Shown: positions 1 to 6,926 of the stretch, piece by piece
Layout of the letters: each line of letters begins with the position of its first letter
How positions within the stretch are numbered: the stretch's first letter is position 1
From: an uncultured Oscillospiraceae bacterium
GTDB lineage: Bacteria; Bacillota; Clostridia; Oscillospirales; Acutalibacteraceae
DNA length: 9,990 nt
Direction of reading: 5' to 3'
Assembly: GCA_900552285.1 (NCBI GenBank)
Contig: URYV01000050.1
Span: 1 to 9,990, forward strand
Program-made: the position numbers and the translations under genes
The notes under the pieces: model-generated
The model's database searches: none
Seen by the model: only the letters and a program-made list of their open reading frames with translations
Told to the model about the DNA's origin: nothing

Positions 1-1328
1 TGCCGATAACGGAGCATCCCTTTGACGGCTCATGGGGCTATCAGGTGACGGGATATTTTGCCCCCACCTCAAGATACGGTCTGCCCACCGATTTTATGAA
101 ATTTGTCGACATAATGCATTCAAAGGGAATAGGAGTCATTCTCGACTGGGTGCCGGCTCATTTTCCCAAGGACGAATGCGGTCTTGCCGATTTTGACGGC
201 GGCCCCTGCTATGAATATGCCGACAGCCGCAAGGGCGAGCATAAGGAGTGGGGAACCAAGGTTTTCGACTACGGCAAAAACGAGGTTCAAAGCTTTCTTA
301 TCTCAAATGCCGTTTATTGGTTTAAAAATTATCACATCGACGGCCTTCGGGTGGACGCGGTGGCCTCCATGCTTTATCTCGACTACGGAAGGCAGCCGGG
401 CGAGTGGGCACCGAATATTTACGGCGGAAACGAAAATCTTGAGGCGGTCGCCTTTATAAAAAAGCTCAACGAGGCGGTTTTCGCCCGTTTCCCCGATATT
501 ATGATGATTGCCGAGGAATCGACGGCGTGGCCTCTTGTGACAAAGCCCACATTTTCGGGCGGATTGGGATTTAATTTCAAATGGAACATGGGCTGGATGA
601 ACGACATGGTCAGATATATGTCGCTGGACGGCATTTATCGAAAATACAGCCACGACGCCCTGACGTTTTCCTTCTTTTACGCCTTTTCGGAAAATTATGT
701 TTTGCCAATTTCCCACGACGAGGTGGTGCACGGAAAATGCTCTCTCATAAATAAAATGTCGGGCGAATATGACGATAAATTCGATTCGCTGCGGGCCTTT
801 TACGGATATATGATGTCCCACCCCGGTAAAAAGCTGTTGTTCATGGGGCAGGAGTTCGGCCAGTTTATCGAGTGGGATTATAAAAAGGAGCTTGATTGGC
901 TGCTGCTTGATTATGAAAAGCATAAAAAGCTTTCGGATTATGTCAGAGACCTTAACAAATTTTATGTCGGTCATCCCGAGCTTTGGCAGATCGACTATTC
1001 ATGGGAGGGCTTTTCCTGGATAGCCAACGACGACAATTCGGGAAGCACCATTGCCTTTATGCGGCGGGACGACAGCGAGGATTATCTGATTTCGCTGTGC
1101 CGATTTATTCCGAACGGCGAGCCGAATTACCGTATCGGCGTGCCCGAGAGCGGAAGCTACAGAATTGTTTTTAATTCCGATGACGAAAAATACGGCGGTA
1201 AGGGACTGTGCGGCAAAAAATCGGTCAAGGCCGAAAAAATTCCAATGCACGGCTTTGAACAGTCGATTTGCGTTCCTCTTGCGGGAAACAGCGTCATGTA
1301 TCTTAAAAAATATCGAAGGAAAAAGTAA
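1..1328 (+). CDS. glgB: 1,4-alpha-glucan branching enzyme, 5'-truncated
   Basis: GlgB cuts an alpha-1,4 glucan chain and rejoins it as an alpha-1,6 branch during cytoplasmic glycogen synthesis. The frame is open from base 3, so the gene begins outside the window; the GTG at 45 is internal, because the family motif HPFDGSWGYQVTGYFAPTSR runs across it. About 442 residues of a usual 630-730 remain: most of the GH13 barrel and the C-terminal beta domain. All GH13 catalytic regions are visible: DWVPAHFP, then GLRVDAVASM with the nucleophile Asp (codon 354-356), IAEES with the acid/base Glu (513-515), and SHDEVVHGK with the third Asp (717-719). The carbohydrate-binding N-terminal domains are not in view. 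It is the first visible gene of the glgBCDA operon, 12 bases before glgC. Identification is secure. Confidence 0.97.
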   Translation, partial: PITEHPFDGSWGYQVTGYFAPTSRYGLPTDFMKFVDIMHSKGIGVILDWVPAHFPKDECGLADFDGGPCYEYADSRKGEHKEWGTKVFDYGKNEVQSFLISNAVYWFKNYHIDGLRVDAVASMLYLDYGRQPGEWAPNIYGGNENLEAVAFIKKLNEAVFARFPDIMMIAEESTAWPLVTKPTFSGGLGFNFKWNMGWMNDMVRYMSLDGIYRKYSHDALTFSFFYAFSENYVLPISHDEVVHGKCSLINKMSGEYDDKFDSLRAFYGYMMSHPGKKLLFMGQEFGQFIEWDYKKELDWLLLDYEKHKKLSDYVRDLNKFYVGHPELWQIDYSWEGFSWIANDDNSGSTIAFMRRDDSEDYLISLCRFIPNGEPNYRIGVPESGSYRIVFNSDDEKYGGKGLCGKKSVKAEKIPMHGFEQSICVPLAGNSVMYLKKYRRKK

Positions 1329-1340
1329 GGAGGCGCCTTT

Positions 1341-2561
1341 ATGTTTTATAAAACCGAGTGTGTGGCCATGCTGCTTGCCGGAGGGCAGGGCAGCAGGCTC
1401 GGGGTTCTTACCAAAAAGGTGGCAAAGCCGGCCGTGCCCTACGGCGGGAAGTATCGCATAATCGACTTTGCCATGTCAAACTGCGTTAATTCGGGTATTG
1501 ATACGGTTGGCGTGCTGACCCAGTATCAGCCCCTCGAGCTTAACGATTATATCGGCTCTGGAGTTCCCTGGGACCTTGACCGAACAAACGGAGGGGTTCA
1601 CATTCTTCCGCCCTATCAGCGCAACAAGGGTGCCGATTGGTATAAGGGAACGGCCAACGCGGTTTACCAGAACATGAATTTCATCGAGCGATACGACCCG
1701 GAATATGTGCTTGTGCTGTCGGGAGACCACGTTTATAAAATGGACTACTCCGAGATGATCGATTTTCACAAGAAAACAAATGCCGACTGTACCATTGCCG
1801 TCCTTGACGTGAGCCTTGAGGAGGCGTCGAGATTCGGAATCATGAACACCGACGCCGACGGCAGAATATATGAATTCGAGGAAAAGCCCGCCAAGCCCAA
1901 ATCCACCAAGGCCTCCATGGGAGTTTACGTTTTCACATGGAAAAAGCTCAGGGAATATCTTATCCGCGACGAGGCCGACGAAAGCTCAAGCAACGATTTC
2001 GGAAAAAACGTCATTCCCGGAATGCTTGCCGACGGACAGCGGCTCATGGCCTTTCCGTTTGAAGGTTATTGGAAGGACGTCGGCACCATAGATTCCCTTT
2101 GGGACGCCAACCTCGACCTTTTGAATCCCGGCTCAAATCTCGATTTAAACGACCGCAAATGGAAGATATATTCGCGAAATTCCGTCATGCCCCCCGCCTT
2201 TATCGGAAAAGAGGCCGACGTTCAGAATTCGGTCATAAGCGAGGGCTGTGAAATCGAGGGCTTTATAGACTATTCGGTGCTTTTTCCCGGAGTTACGGTG
2301 GAGGAAGGGGCAGAGGTCCACTATTCCATAATAATGCCCGGCGCAGTCATTAAAAAGGGCGCCGCCGTCAAATATGCCATAATCGGCGAAAATTCCACGG
2401 TGGAGCAAAATGCCGCCGTGGGAGCCGCTCCCGAGCAGACAAAGCAGGGAGAATGGGGCGTGGCCGTGGTCGGCCCGGATGTGACGGTTAAAGAAGGCAC
2501 CGCAGTTGCACCCAAAGAAATGATTGACGGTACCGCTTCGGAGGTGAAGGAAAATGCGTAA
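1341..2561 (+). CDS. glgC: glucose-1-phosphate adenylyltransferase (ADP-glucose pyrophosphorylase), catalytic subunit
   Basis: GlgC makes ADP-glucose from ATP and glucose-1-phosphate, the committed and usually allosterically controlled step of glycogen synthesis. The 406-aa product has the nucleotidyltransferase domain first: LAGGQGSRL (Arg19) and AKPAV (Lys29) for ATP/pyrophosphate handling, GTANAVYQN around 103-111, the metal-binding Asp129 in SGDHVY, Lys182 in FEEKP for the sugar phosphate, and WKDVGTIDSLWDANLDLL. Residues from about 290 show the hexapeptide rhythm of a left-handed beta helix. The start is supported by AAGGAGG at 1327-1333, seven bases before the ATG. All catalytic residues I can check are intact, unlike in the neighbouring glgD. 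The stop overlaps the glgD start by 8 bases, which suggests translational coupling and a GlgC/GlgD complex. Confidence 0.97.
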   Translation: MFYKTECVAMLLAGGQGSRLGVLTKKVAKPAVPYGGKYRIIDFAMSNCVNSGIDTVGVLTQYQPLELNDYIGSGVPWDLDRTNGGVHILPPYQRNKGADWYKGTANAVYQNMNFIERYDPEYVLVLSGDHVYKMDYSEMIDFHKKTNADCTIAVLDVSLEEASRFGIMNTDADGRIYEFEEKPAKPKSTKASMGVYVFTWKKLREYLIRDEADESSSNDFGKNVIPGMLADGQRLMAFPFEGYWKDVGTIDSLWDANLDLLNPGSNLDLNDRKWKIYSRNSVMPPAFIGKEADVQNSVISEGCEIEGFIDYSVLFPGVTVEEGAEVHYSIIMPGAVIKKGAAVKYAIIGENSTVEQNAAVGAAPEQTKQGEWGVAVVGPDVTVKEGTAVAPKEMIDGTASEVKENA

Positions 2562-3666
2562 GGATCTTCTCGGAATTCTTTTTCCCAACATGGGCGACGG
2601 CTTTGTCAGAGAAATGACCGAAATCCGTTGTATCGGTTCGGTGCCTTTCGGGGCCCGTTACCGCCTTATCGACTTTGCCCTGTCGGCCATGGTCAACGCC
2701 GGCATAACCAAGGTCGGGGTCACCACAAGGCAGAATTACCGCTCTCTTATGGACCATCTCGGCAGCGGAAAGCCGTGGGACCTTTCGAGAAAAAAAGGCG
2801 GAATATATTTCTTCCCGCCATATACAAACAGCGTGGGCAGCAGCAATTCCACCCGCATCGGCGAGCTTGCTTCGCTGCTTCCATTCCTTGAAAAATCCGT
2901 GGAGGAATACGCCGTGCTCAGCGACTGCGACTTTGCGGGCAACATCGATCTTGAGGCCATGGCCGAAAGCCACATTAAAAACGGCGCTCAGGTGACCGTC
3001 GCATATACAAGCGGCAAAAAGCCGAGAGCGGGCGGCGAGCGCATGGTGCTTAAGGTTGACGGCGGCGGACGTGTGACCGAAATTCTCATCGACCCGGAGG
3101 AGGAAGTTTGCGACTATGCGATAAACGTGGTCATTATGAACCGCGAGCTGCTTATAAAAATAGTCAAGGACGCCATAAGCCGAAATTATTCAAGCCTCGG
3201 GCGGGACATTTTGCAGAGAAATCTCGGAAATCTTAAGATATACGGCTGGAAATTCGACGGCTATATAAGGGTCATGGATTCCATGAAGAATTATCTTGCC
3301 TTTAATTTGGAGCTGACCGACCGGGAAAAGCGTGCGGCGCTTTTTGACAAAAGCCGCCCGATTTTCACAAAGGTGGCCGACGAGTGCCCGGCAAAATACG
3401 GTCTCGACTGTAAGGTCAAAAACAGCCTGATTGCCGACGGCTGCATTATCGACGGCGAGGTGGAAAACTGTGTGCTCTTCCGCGGAGTGACGGTGGAAAA
3501 GGGAGCGCGGCTTAAAAACTGCGTTGTCATGCAGGGCTCACATATCGGTGAAAACGCCGAGCTTTCCTATGTTGTCACCGATAAGGACGTGGTTATTTCG
3601 CCCACAAGGCTGCTTGCGGGATTTGAGTCCTATCCCGCCTTTATAGAAAAAGGCTCTGTTGTTTAG
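2554..3666 (+). CDS. glgD: GlgD, regulatory/non-catalytic ADP-glucose pyrophosphorylase homologue
   Basis: This 370-aa protein is a GlgC paralogue of the Firmicutes GlgD type. In that family it associates with GlgC and modulates activity instead of catalysing efficiently by itself. It keeps the fold, with GSVPFGARYRLIDFALSAMVN near 28-48 and a C-terminal beta-helix region from about 286, but the catalytic signatures are lost. The glycine-rich AGGxGSRL loop of GlgC is replaced by LFPNMGDGFVRE, SGDHVY becomes SDCDFAGN (about 123-130), and the WKDVGT segment reads GYIRVMDSMKN. It overlaps the end of glgC by 8 bases; GGAGG at 2540-2544 inside glgC serves its ATG. That coupling fits production of a GlgC/GlgD hetero-oligomer. 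A regulatory role is family knowledge plus the missing motifs seen here; no effector can be read from sequence. Confidence 0.93.
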   Translation: MRKDLLGILFPNMGDGFVREMTEIRCIGSVPFGARYRLIDFALSAMVNAGITKVGVTTRQNYRSLMDHLGSGKPWDLSRKKGGIYFFPPYTNSVGSSNSTRIGELASLLPFLEKSVEEYAVLSDCDFAGNIDLEAMAESHIKNGAQVTVAYTSGKKPRAGGERMVLKVDGGGRVTEILIDPEEEVCDYAINVVIMNRELLIKIVKDAISRNYSSLGRDILQRNLGNLKIYGWKFDGYIRVMDSMKNYLAFNLELTDREKRAALFDKSRPIFTKVADECPAKYGLDCKVKNSLIADGCIIDGEVENCVLFRGVTVEKGARLKNCVVMQGSHIGENAELSYVVTDKDVVISPTRLLAGFESYPAFIEKGSVV

Positions 3667-3670
3667 ATTA

Positions 3671-3677
3671 AGAGAGG
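3671..3677 (+). promoter_or_regulatory. ribosome binding site that sets the glgA start
   Basis: AGAGAGG lies nine bases before ATG 3687. An in-frame TTG at 3678 would sit directly against this site with no spacer, so it is not a plausible start. Starting at 3687 also gives the family-standard N-terminus MKVLFCTSEAAPF. Confidence 0.75.
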
Positions 3678-3686
3678 TTGAAACAT

Positions 3687-5108
3687 ATGAAGGTTCTTTT
3701 TTGTACAAGCGAGGCGGCGCCCTTTGCCATGACGGGAGGTCTCGGCGACGTGTCGGCGGCTCTGCCCTCGGCTCTTCGAAATCGTATGGTGGGCTGCCGT
3801 GTGGTCATGCCCCTTTATGAGGACATTGCCGACAAATACAGAGAAAAAATGACGTTTATCACAAGCATTGTCGTTCCCGTTTCCTGGAGGCGGCAGTATT
3901 GCGGTATCTTCGAGGCCAAGGAGGGCAACGTCACCTATTATTTTATCGATAATCAGTATTATTTCAAACGCCACGGGCTTTACGGATATTATGACGACGC
4001 CGAGCGTTTTGCCTTTTTCTCCCGCGCAATTCTCGAAATGCTGCCCGCAATCGGATTTTTCCCCGACATTATCCATTGCAACGATTGGCAAACGGCTCTT
4101 GTCCCGACCTATTTAAGCCTTTTCTACCGTCAAAACGAGGGCTTTGAAAACATCAAAACCGTGCTGACCGTCCATAATATTCAGTATCAAGGCAAATACG
4201 GCATGGAGATTTTGGAGGATGTGCTGGGCATTCCCATGGATAAAAAGCCCCTGCTTGAATACAGTGGTGACGTAAACATTCTCAAGGGCGGAATCGAGAC
4301 GGCTCATTCGGTCACGACGGTCAGTCCCACCTATGCCAAGGAAATTCTCGACCCGTGGTTTTCCCACGGCCTTCACGACATTTTAAGGCTGAGGGAATGG
4401 AAACTTCACGGCATTGTCAACGGAATAGACACCAAGGTATACGACCCCGAAACCGACGAGAGCATTTTTGAAAACTATTCGGCCGAGGACATGAGCGGCA
4501 AGCTTAAAAACAAGACCGAGCTGCAAAAGCTTATGGGACTTCCCGAAAACCCGGATGTTGCCGTTATCGGAATGGTCAGCCGCCTTGTGGGGCACAAGGG
4601 CTTTGACCTTGTAAAATATTCCTTCGAGGAACTTATGCAAAGCGAAATTCAGCTTATCTGTCTCGGTTCGGGCGAATGGGTCTTTGAAAGCTTTTTCGAT
4701 GAAATGGCTCAGAAATATCCCGAAAAATTCGCGCTTCACACCGGCTTTGACGTGGAGCTTGCCCACAAAATTTATGCCGGCTCCGACTTCTTCCTCATGC
4801 CGTCAAAAAGCGAGCCCTGCGGCCTTTCTCAGATGATCGCGCTGCGTTACGGTTCGGTGCCCATAGTCAGAGAAACAGGAGGTCTTCGCGACACCGTCAG
4901 CGACTGCGGCGACGGAAAGGGCAACGGCTTTACCTTCAAAACCTACAACGCGGGCGACATGAACGGCGCCGTCTATCGCGGCCTTTCCCTTTATTATGAC
5001 GACAAAGAGGGCTTTGAAAAGCTTAAAAAGCGCGCCCTGAAATGCGACAACAGCTGGAAAAAATCCGCGCTTGACTATATAAAGCTTTACAAGAGCCTGC
5101 TTAAATAA
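3687..5108 (+). CDS. glgA: glycogen synthase (ADP-glucose:alpha-1,4-glucan glucosyltransferase, GT5)
   Basis: GlgA transfers glucose from ADP-glucose onto the non-reducing end of an alpha-1,4 glucan. The 473-aa product has the usual GT-B layout: an N-terminal Rossmann domain with SEAAPFAMTGGLGDV, HCNDWQTALVP (130-140) and TVHNIQYQGKY (161-171), then a C-terminal domain with VSRLVGHKGFDL (Arg299, Lys304) and SEPCGL (Glu376), the equivalents of E. coli Arg300, Lys305 and Glu377, followed by VRETGGLRDTV. The oddity is Met15 where the KxGGL motif normally has the substrate-contacting Lys (E. coli Lys15). Length is normal, with no frame damage. It follows glgD by 20 bases and is the last gene before the operon terminator. 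Confidence 0.96.
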   Translation: MKVLFCTSEAAPFAMTGGLGDVSAALPSALRNRMVGCRVVMPLYEDIADKYREKMTFITSIVVPVSWRRQYCGIFEAKEGNVTYYFIDNQYYFKRHGLYGYYDDAERFAFFSRAILEMLPAIGFFPDIIHCNDWQTALVPTYLSLFYRQNEGFENIKTVLTVHNIQYQGKYGMEILEDVLGIPMDKKPLLEYSGDVNILKGGIETAHSVTTVSPTYAKEILDPWFSHGLHDILRLREWKLHGIVNGIDTKVYDPETDESIFENYSAEDMSGKLKNKTELQKLMGLPENPDVAVIGMVSRLVGHKGFDLVKYSFEELMQSEIQLICLGSGEWVFESFFDEMAQKYPEKFALHTGFDVELAHKIYAGSDFFLMPSKSEPCGLSQMIALRYGSVPIVRETGGLRDTVSDCGDGKGNGFTFKTYNAGDMNGAVYRGLSLYYDDKEGFEKLKKRALKCDNSWKKSALDYIKLYKSLLK

Positions 5109-5118
5109 TATGACAAGC

Positions 5119-5150
5119 AAAAATCCCCGAGCCTTTTCGGGGATTTTTTT
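5119..5150 (+). terminator. intrinsic terminator of the glgBCDA operon
   Basis: The core stem AATCCCCGA (5122-5130) pairs with TCGGGGATT (5137-5145) around a six-base loop, with A/T pairs extending it outward. A run of seven T follows (5144-5150). It begins ten bases after the glgA stop and ends one base before the next promoter's -35 box. Confidence 0.93.
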
Positions 5151-5151
5151 G

Positions 5152-5179
5152 TTGACAAAATAGGGAGAAATAGTATAAT
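5152..5179 (+). promoter_or_regulatory. sigma-A type promoter for the abrB-ABC operon
   Basis: TTGACA (5152-5157) and TATAAT (5174-5179) are both perfect consensus hexamers, with a 16-base spacer. The promoter sits immediately after the glg terminator T-tract, so the two operons are transcriptionally separated within a few bases. A start site near 5186 would leave a leader of about 29 bases. Confidence 0.9.
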
Positions 5180-5199
5180 AAGTATAACAAATCATACTT
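5180..5199. promoter_or_regulatory. candidate operator: inverted repeat at the transcription start
   Basis: AAGTAT (5180-5185) and ATACTT (5194-5199) form a perfect 6-base inverted repeat with an 8-base spacer. It lies directly after the -10 box, over the expected start site, so a bound dimer would block transcription. The adjacent AbrB-type regulator is the obvious candidate ligand, which is an inference. The repeat is short and AT-rich, so chance is possible. Confidence 0.45.
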
Positions 5200-5214
5200 T
5201 TCGGAGGCAGTATC

Positions 5215-5418
5215 ATGAACGGACCAAAAGGAAAATACGCCTGGACGGCGACGGTGGGCGAAAAGGGGCAAATCGTCATTCCAAAACAGGCAAGAGAGAT
5301 TTTCGACATAAATCCCGGGGACACGTTGCTCATTCTCGGCGACAAAAAGCGGGGTATCGCCATTCCGCCCAAAGGCGCTTTTGCAAAGCTTGCAAACAAG
5401 GTTTTCGAGGAGGAATAA
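5215..5418 (+). CDS. AbrB/MazE/SpoVT-fold transcriptional regulator
   Basis: This is a 67-aa small DNA-binding protein. Residues about 11-50 carry the swapped-hairpin AbrB signature: ATVGEKGQIVIPKQAREIF followed by NPGDTLLILGDKKRGIAI. Such proteins dimerise through this fold and bind AT-rich operators. GGAGG at 5203-5207, seven bases upstream, supports the ATG. The length is typical of the short stand-alone regulators that precede ABC-2 transporter genes in Clostridia. An antitoxin role (MazE-like) is less likely because no toxin follows; the next genes are an ATPase and a permease. It probably autoregulates this operon through the inverted repeat in its own promoter. The specific signal is unknown. 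Confidence 0.88.
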   Translation: MNGPKGKYAWTATVGEKGQIVIPKQAREIFDINPGDTLLILGDKKRGIAIPPKGAFAKLANKVFEEE

Positions 5419-5421
5419 TCC

Positions 5422-6258
5422 GTGGAGAAAATTTGCGAGGTTAAAAATCTGAAAAAGTCCTACGGCGGCTTTTCTCTTGAAGATGTGAGCTTTTTTCTTG
5501 AAAAAGGCAGCATAACAGGCTTTGTGGGGCGAAACGGGGCGGGAAAATCCACCACAATAAAGTCGATGCTCAATCTGGTTCACAGGGACGGGGGCGAAAT
5601 CTCCTTTTTCGGCCTTGACGCCGACGAAAACGAAAGACGGATTAAGCAAAAAATCGGTTATGCCTCGGCGGGGGTTCATTATTACGAGCAAAAGAAAATA
5701 AGAGACATCGCCGACGTTATGTCGAGGTTTTACGACAACTGGGACGGCGGGCTTTTTGACCGCTTTACGGCCGATTTCGGAATTGACAAAAACAAAAAGC
5801 CCATCGAGCTTTCGGAGGGCATGAAGGTGAAATTCAGTCTTGCCGCGGCCCTTTGCCACGGAGCCGAGCTGCTCATTCTCGACGAGCCCACAAGCGGTCT
5901 CGATCCCGTTTCGAGAGAGGAGCTTCTCGAGCTGCTTCTCGGCCTTGCGGCAAAAGGCGTCACGATATTTTTTTCCACCCACATAATCGGTGACATAGAA
6001 AAGTGCGCCGACCGCATTGTTTATATAAAAAAAGGTCGGCTGCTCGCTTTTGACGGCATCGAAAATTTTAAATCGGATTATAAAATCGTGAAAACCCCGC
6101 AAAATGGCGAAAATTGCCCCGAATTTATCGGCGTGTGTCGGTCAAGGGACGGGGCCACGGCGCTCATAAAAGCCGCCGACGCCGAAAAATTTGAAAATAC
6201 ATACTCGCCGAGCCTTGAGGAAATCATGGTTCACATAGAAAGGGAGGGTGAAAAATGA
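5422..6258 (+). CDS. ABC transporter ATP-binding protein (YtrB-like, ABC-2 exporter type)
   Basis: This 278-aa ATPase should energise the permease encoded next. It shows Walker A GRNGAGKST (about 37-45), a signature motif reading LSEGM instead of LSGGQ (130-134), Walker B LLILDE (150-155), the D-loop SGLD (158-161) and the H-loop His187 in FSTHI. No glutamine is evident in the usual Q-loop context (IGYASAGVHYYEQ, 78-90). A FYDNWD segment near 103-108 resembles the YtrB-type exporters linked to small regulators in Firmicutes. Translation begins at GTG 5422, supported by GAGGAGG (5407-5413), which lies inside the end of the regulator gene; only three bases separate the two genes. The ATG of the permease overlaps this stop (ATGA). 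The transported substrate cannot be inferred; drug, peptide or lipid export are family possibilities. Confidence 0.93.
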   Translation: MEKICEVKNLKKSYGGFSLEDVSFFLEKGSITGFVGRNGAGKSTTIKSMLNLVHRDGGEISFFGLDADENERRIKQKIGYASAGVHYYEQKKIRDIADVMSRFYDNWDGGLFDRFTADFGIDKNKKPIELSEGMKVKFSLAAALCHGAELLILDEPTSGLDPVSREELLELLLGLAAKGVTIFFSTHIIGDIEKCADRIVYIKKGRLLAFDGIENFKSDYKIVKTPQNGENCPEFIGVCRSRDGATALIKAADAEKFENTYSPSLEEIMVHIEREGEK

Positions 6259-6908
6259 AAAGCCTGCTTTACAAGGAATTAAAGCTTTCTTCGCTTGCCG
6301 TGACATATTTCTTTATCGCCTTCGGGCTTATGACATTTTTGCCCGGCTATCCGATACTTCTCGGCAGCTTTTTTGTGTGTATGGGGATTTTTTATTCCTT
6401 CCAGTTTTCAAGAGAAAGCAACGACCCTCTTTTCACCGTGCTGCTGCCCGTGGCGAAAACCGACGCCGTGAGGGCAAAGTTCCTGTTTGTGCTTGTTGTT
6501 CAGGGGCTTTCCTTTTTGCTCATGACAATTTGCACGCTTGTAAGAATGACTTTGCTGTCCCGCGCCGCCGTTTACGAGCAAAATCCGCTTTCAAACGCCA
6601 ACCTTTTCTATCTTGGCTTTTGTCTTGTCATGTTCGGGCTTTTCAATTTGATTTTTGTGAGAGGTTATTATGAAACCGCCTATAAAATCGGAGTGCCATT
6701 TATTGTCTACTGCGCCGCCGCCATGCTGCTTGTGGGCGTCGACGAGGCCCTTGTTCACATACCGGGATTTGAGGCTTTTTCGGTCACGGATTTTTCCTTT
6801 ATGGGTGCCCAAATTGTCGGTCTTTTGGCGGGATTTGCGATTTTCGCCGCCATGACCGCCGCAGCATATGCCCTTTCGGTAAAAAGCTTCGAAAAGCTTG
6901 ATTTTTAA
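6255..6908 (+). CDS. ABC-2 type permease (ABC2_membrane_5-like)
   Basis: This 217-aa integral membrane protein is the partner of the ATPase upstream. Six hydrophobic segments are visible at about 13-31, 34-50, 77-97, 115-135, 144-165 and 184-208. The N-terminus MKSLLYKELK and the ESNDPLFTVLLPVAKTDAVRAKF stretch after the second helix resemble short ABC-2 permeases that accompany AbrB-like or GntR-like regulators in Firmicutes. Because it has six helices, two copies would be needed with two ATPases. The start overlaps the ATPase stop by four bases, and GGGAGGG at 6242-6248 is six bases upstream. The 3' end contains two AAGCTT palindromes that can form a weak hairpin before a T-run, but these are also codons. 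Substrate unknown. Confidence 0.88.
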   Translation: MKSLLYKELKLSSLAVTYFFIAFGLMTFLPGYPILLGSFFVCMGIFYSFQFSRESNDPLFTVLLPVAKTDAVRAKFLFVLVVQGLSFLLMTICTLVRMTLLSRAAVYEQNPLSNANLFYLGFCLVMFGLFNLIFVRGYYETAYKIGVPFIVYCAAAMLLVGVDEALVHIPGFEAFSVTDFSFMGAQIVGLLAGFAIFAAMTAAAYALSVKSFEKLDF

Positions 6909-6912
6909 AGCT

Positions 6913-6918
6913 TATAAT
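6913..6918 (+). promoter_or_regulatory. possible -10 box before the structured intergenic element
   Basis: TATAAT begins five bases after the permease stop. A start about seven bases downstream (near 6925) would fall almost exactly at the first base of the paired element at 6927. There is no convincing -35 box at the right distance and no extended -10 TG, so this remains tentative. Confidence 0.25.
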
Positions 6919-6926
6919 CACAAAAT

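Noticed and set aside
303..974. Long minus-strand open frame (223 codons) opposite glgB
   Set aside because: It is a shadow of glgB, which has all GH13 motifs; the antisense product has no recognisable domain.
3678..3686. Upstream TTG start for glgA, adding three residues
   Set aside because: The TTG touches the ribosome binding site; ATG 3687 has correct spacing and gives the family-standard N-terminus.
5101..6102. Minus-strand open frame of 333 codons opposite the abrB and ATPase genes
   Set aside because: It runs across a terminator and a strong promoter and is antisense to two clearly recognisable genes, so it is fortuitous.
6884..6906. AAGCTT/AAGCTT hairpin with loop CGAA followed by a T-run at the end of the permease gene, as a terminator
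   Set aside because: The stem has only six pairs with two G-C pairs, and it lies within codons for the SFEKLDF tail; too weak to call.
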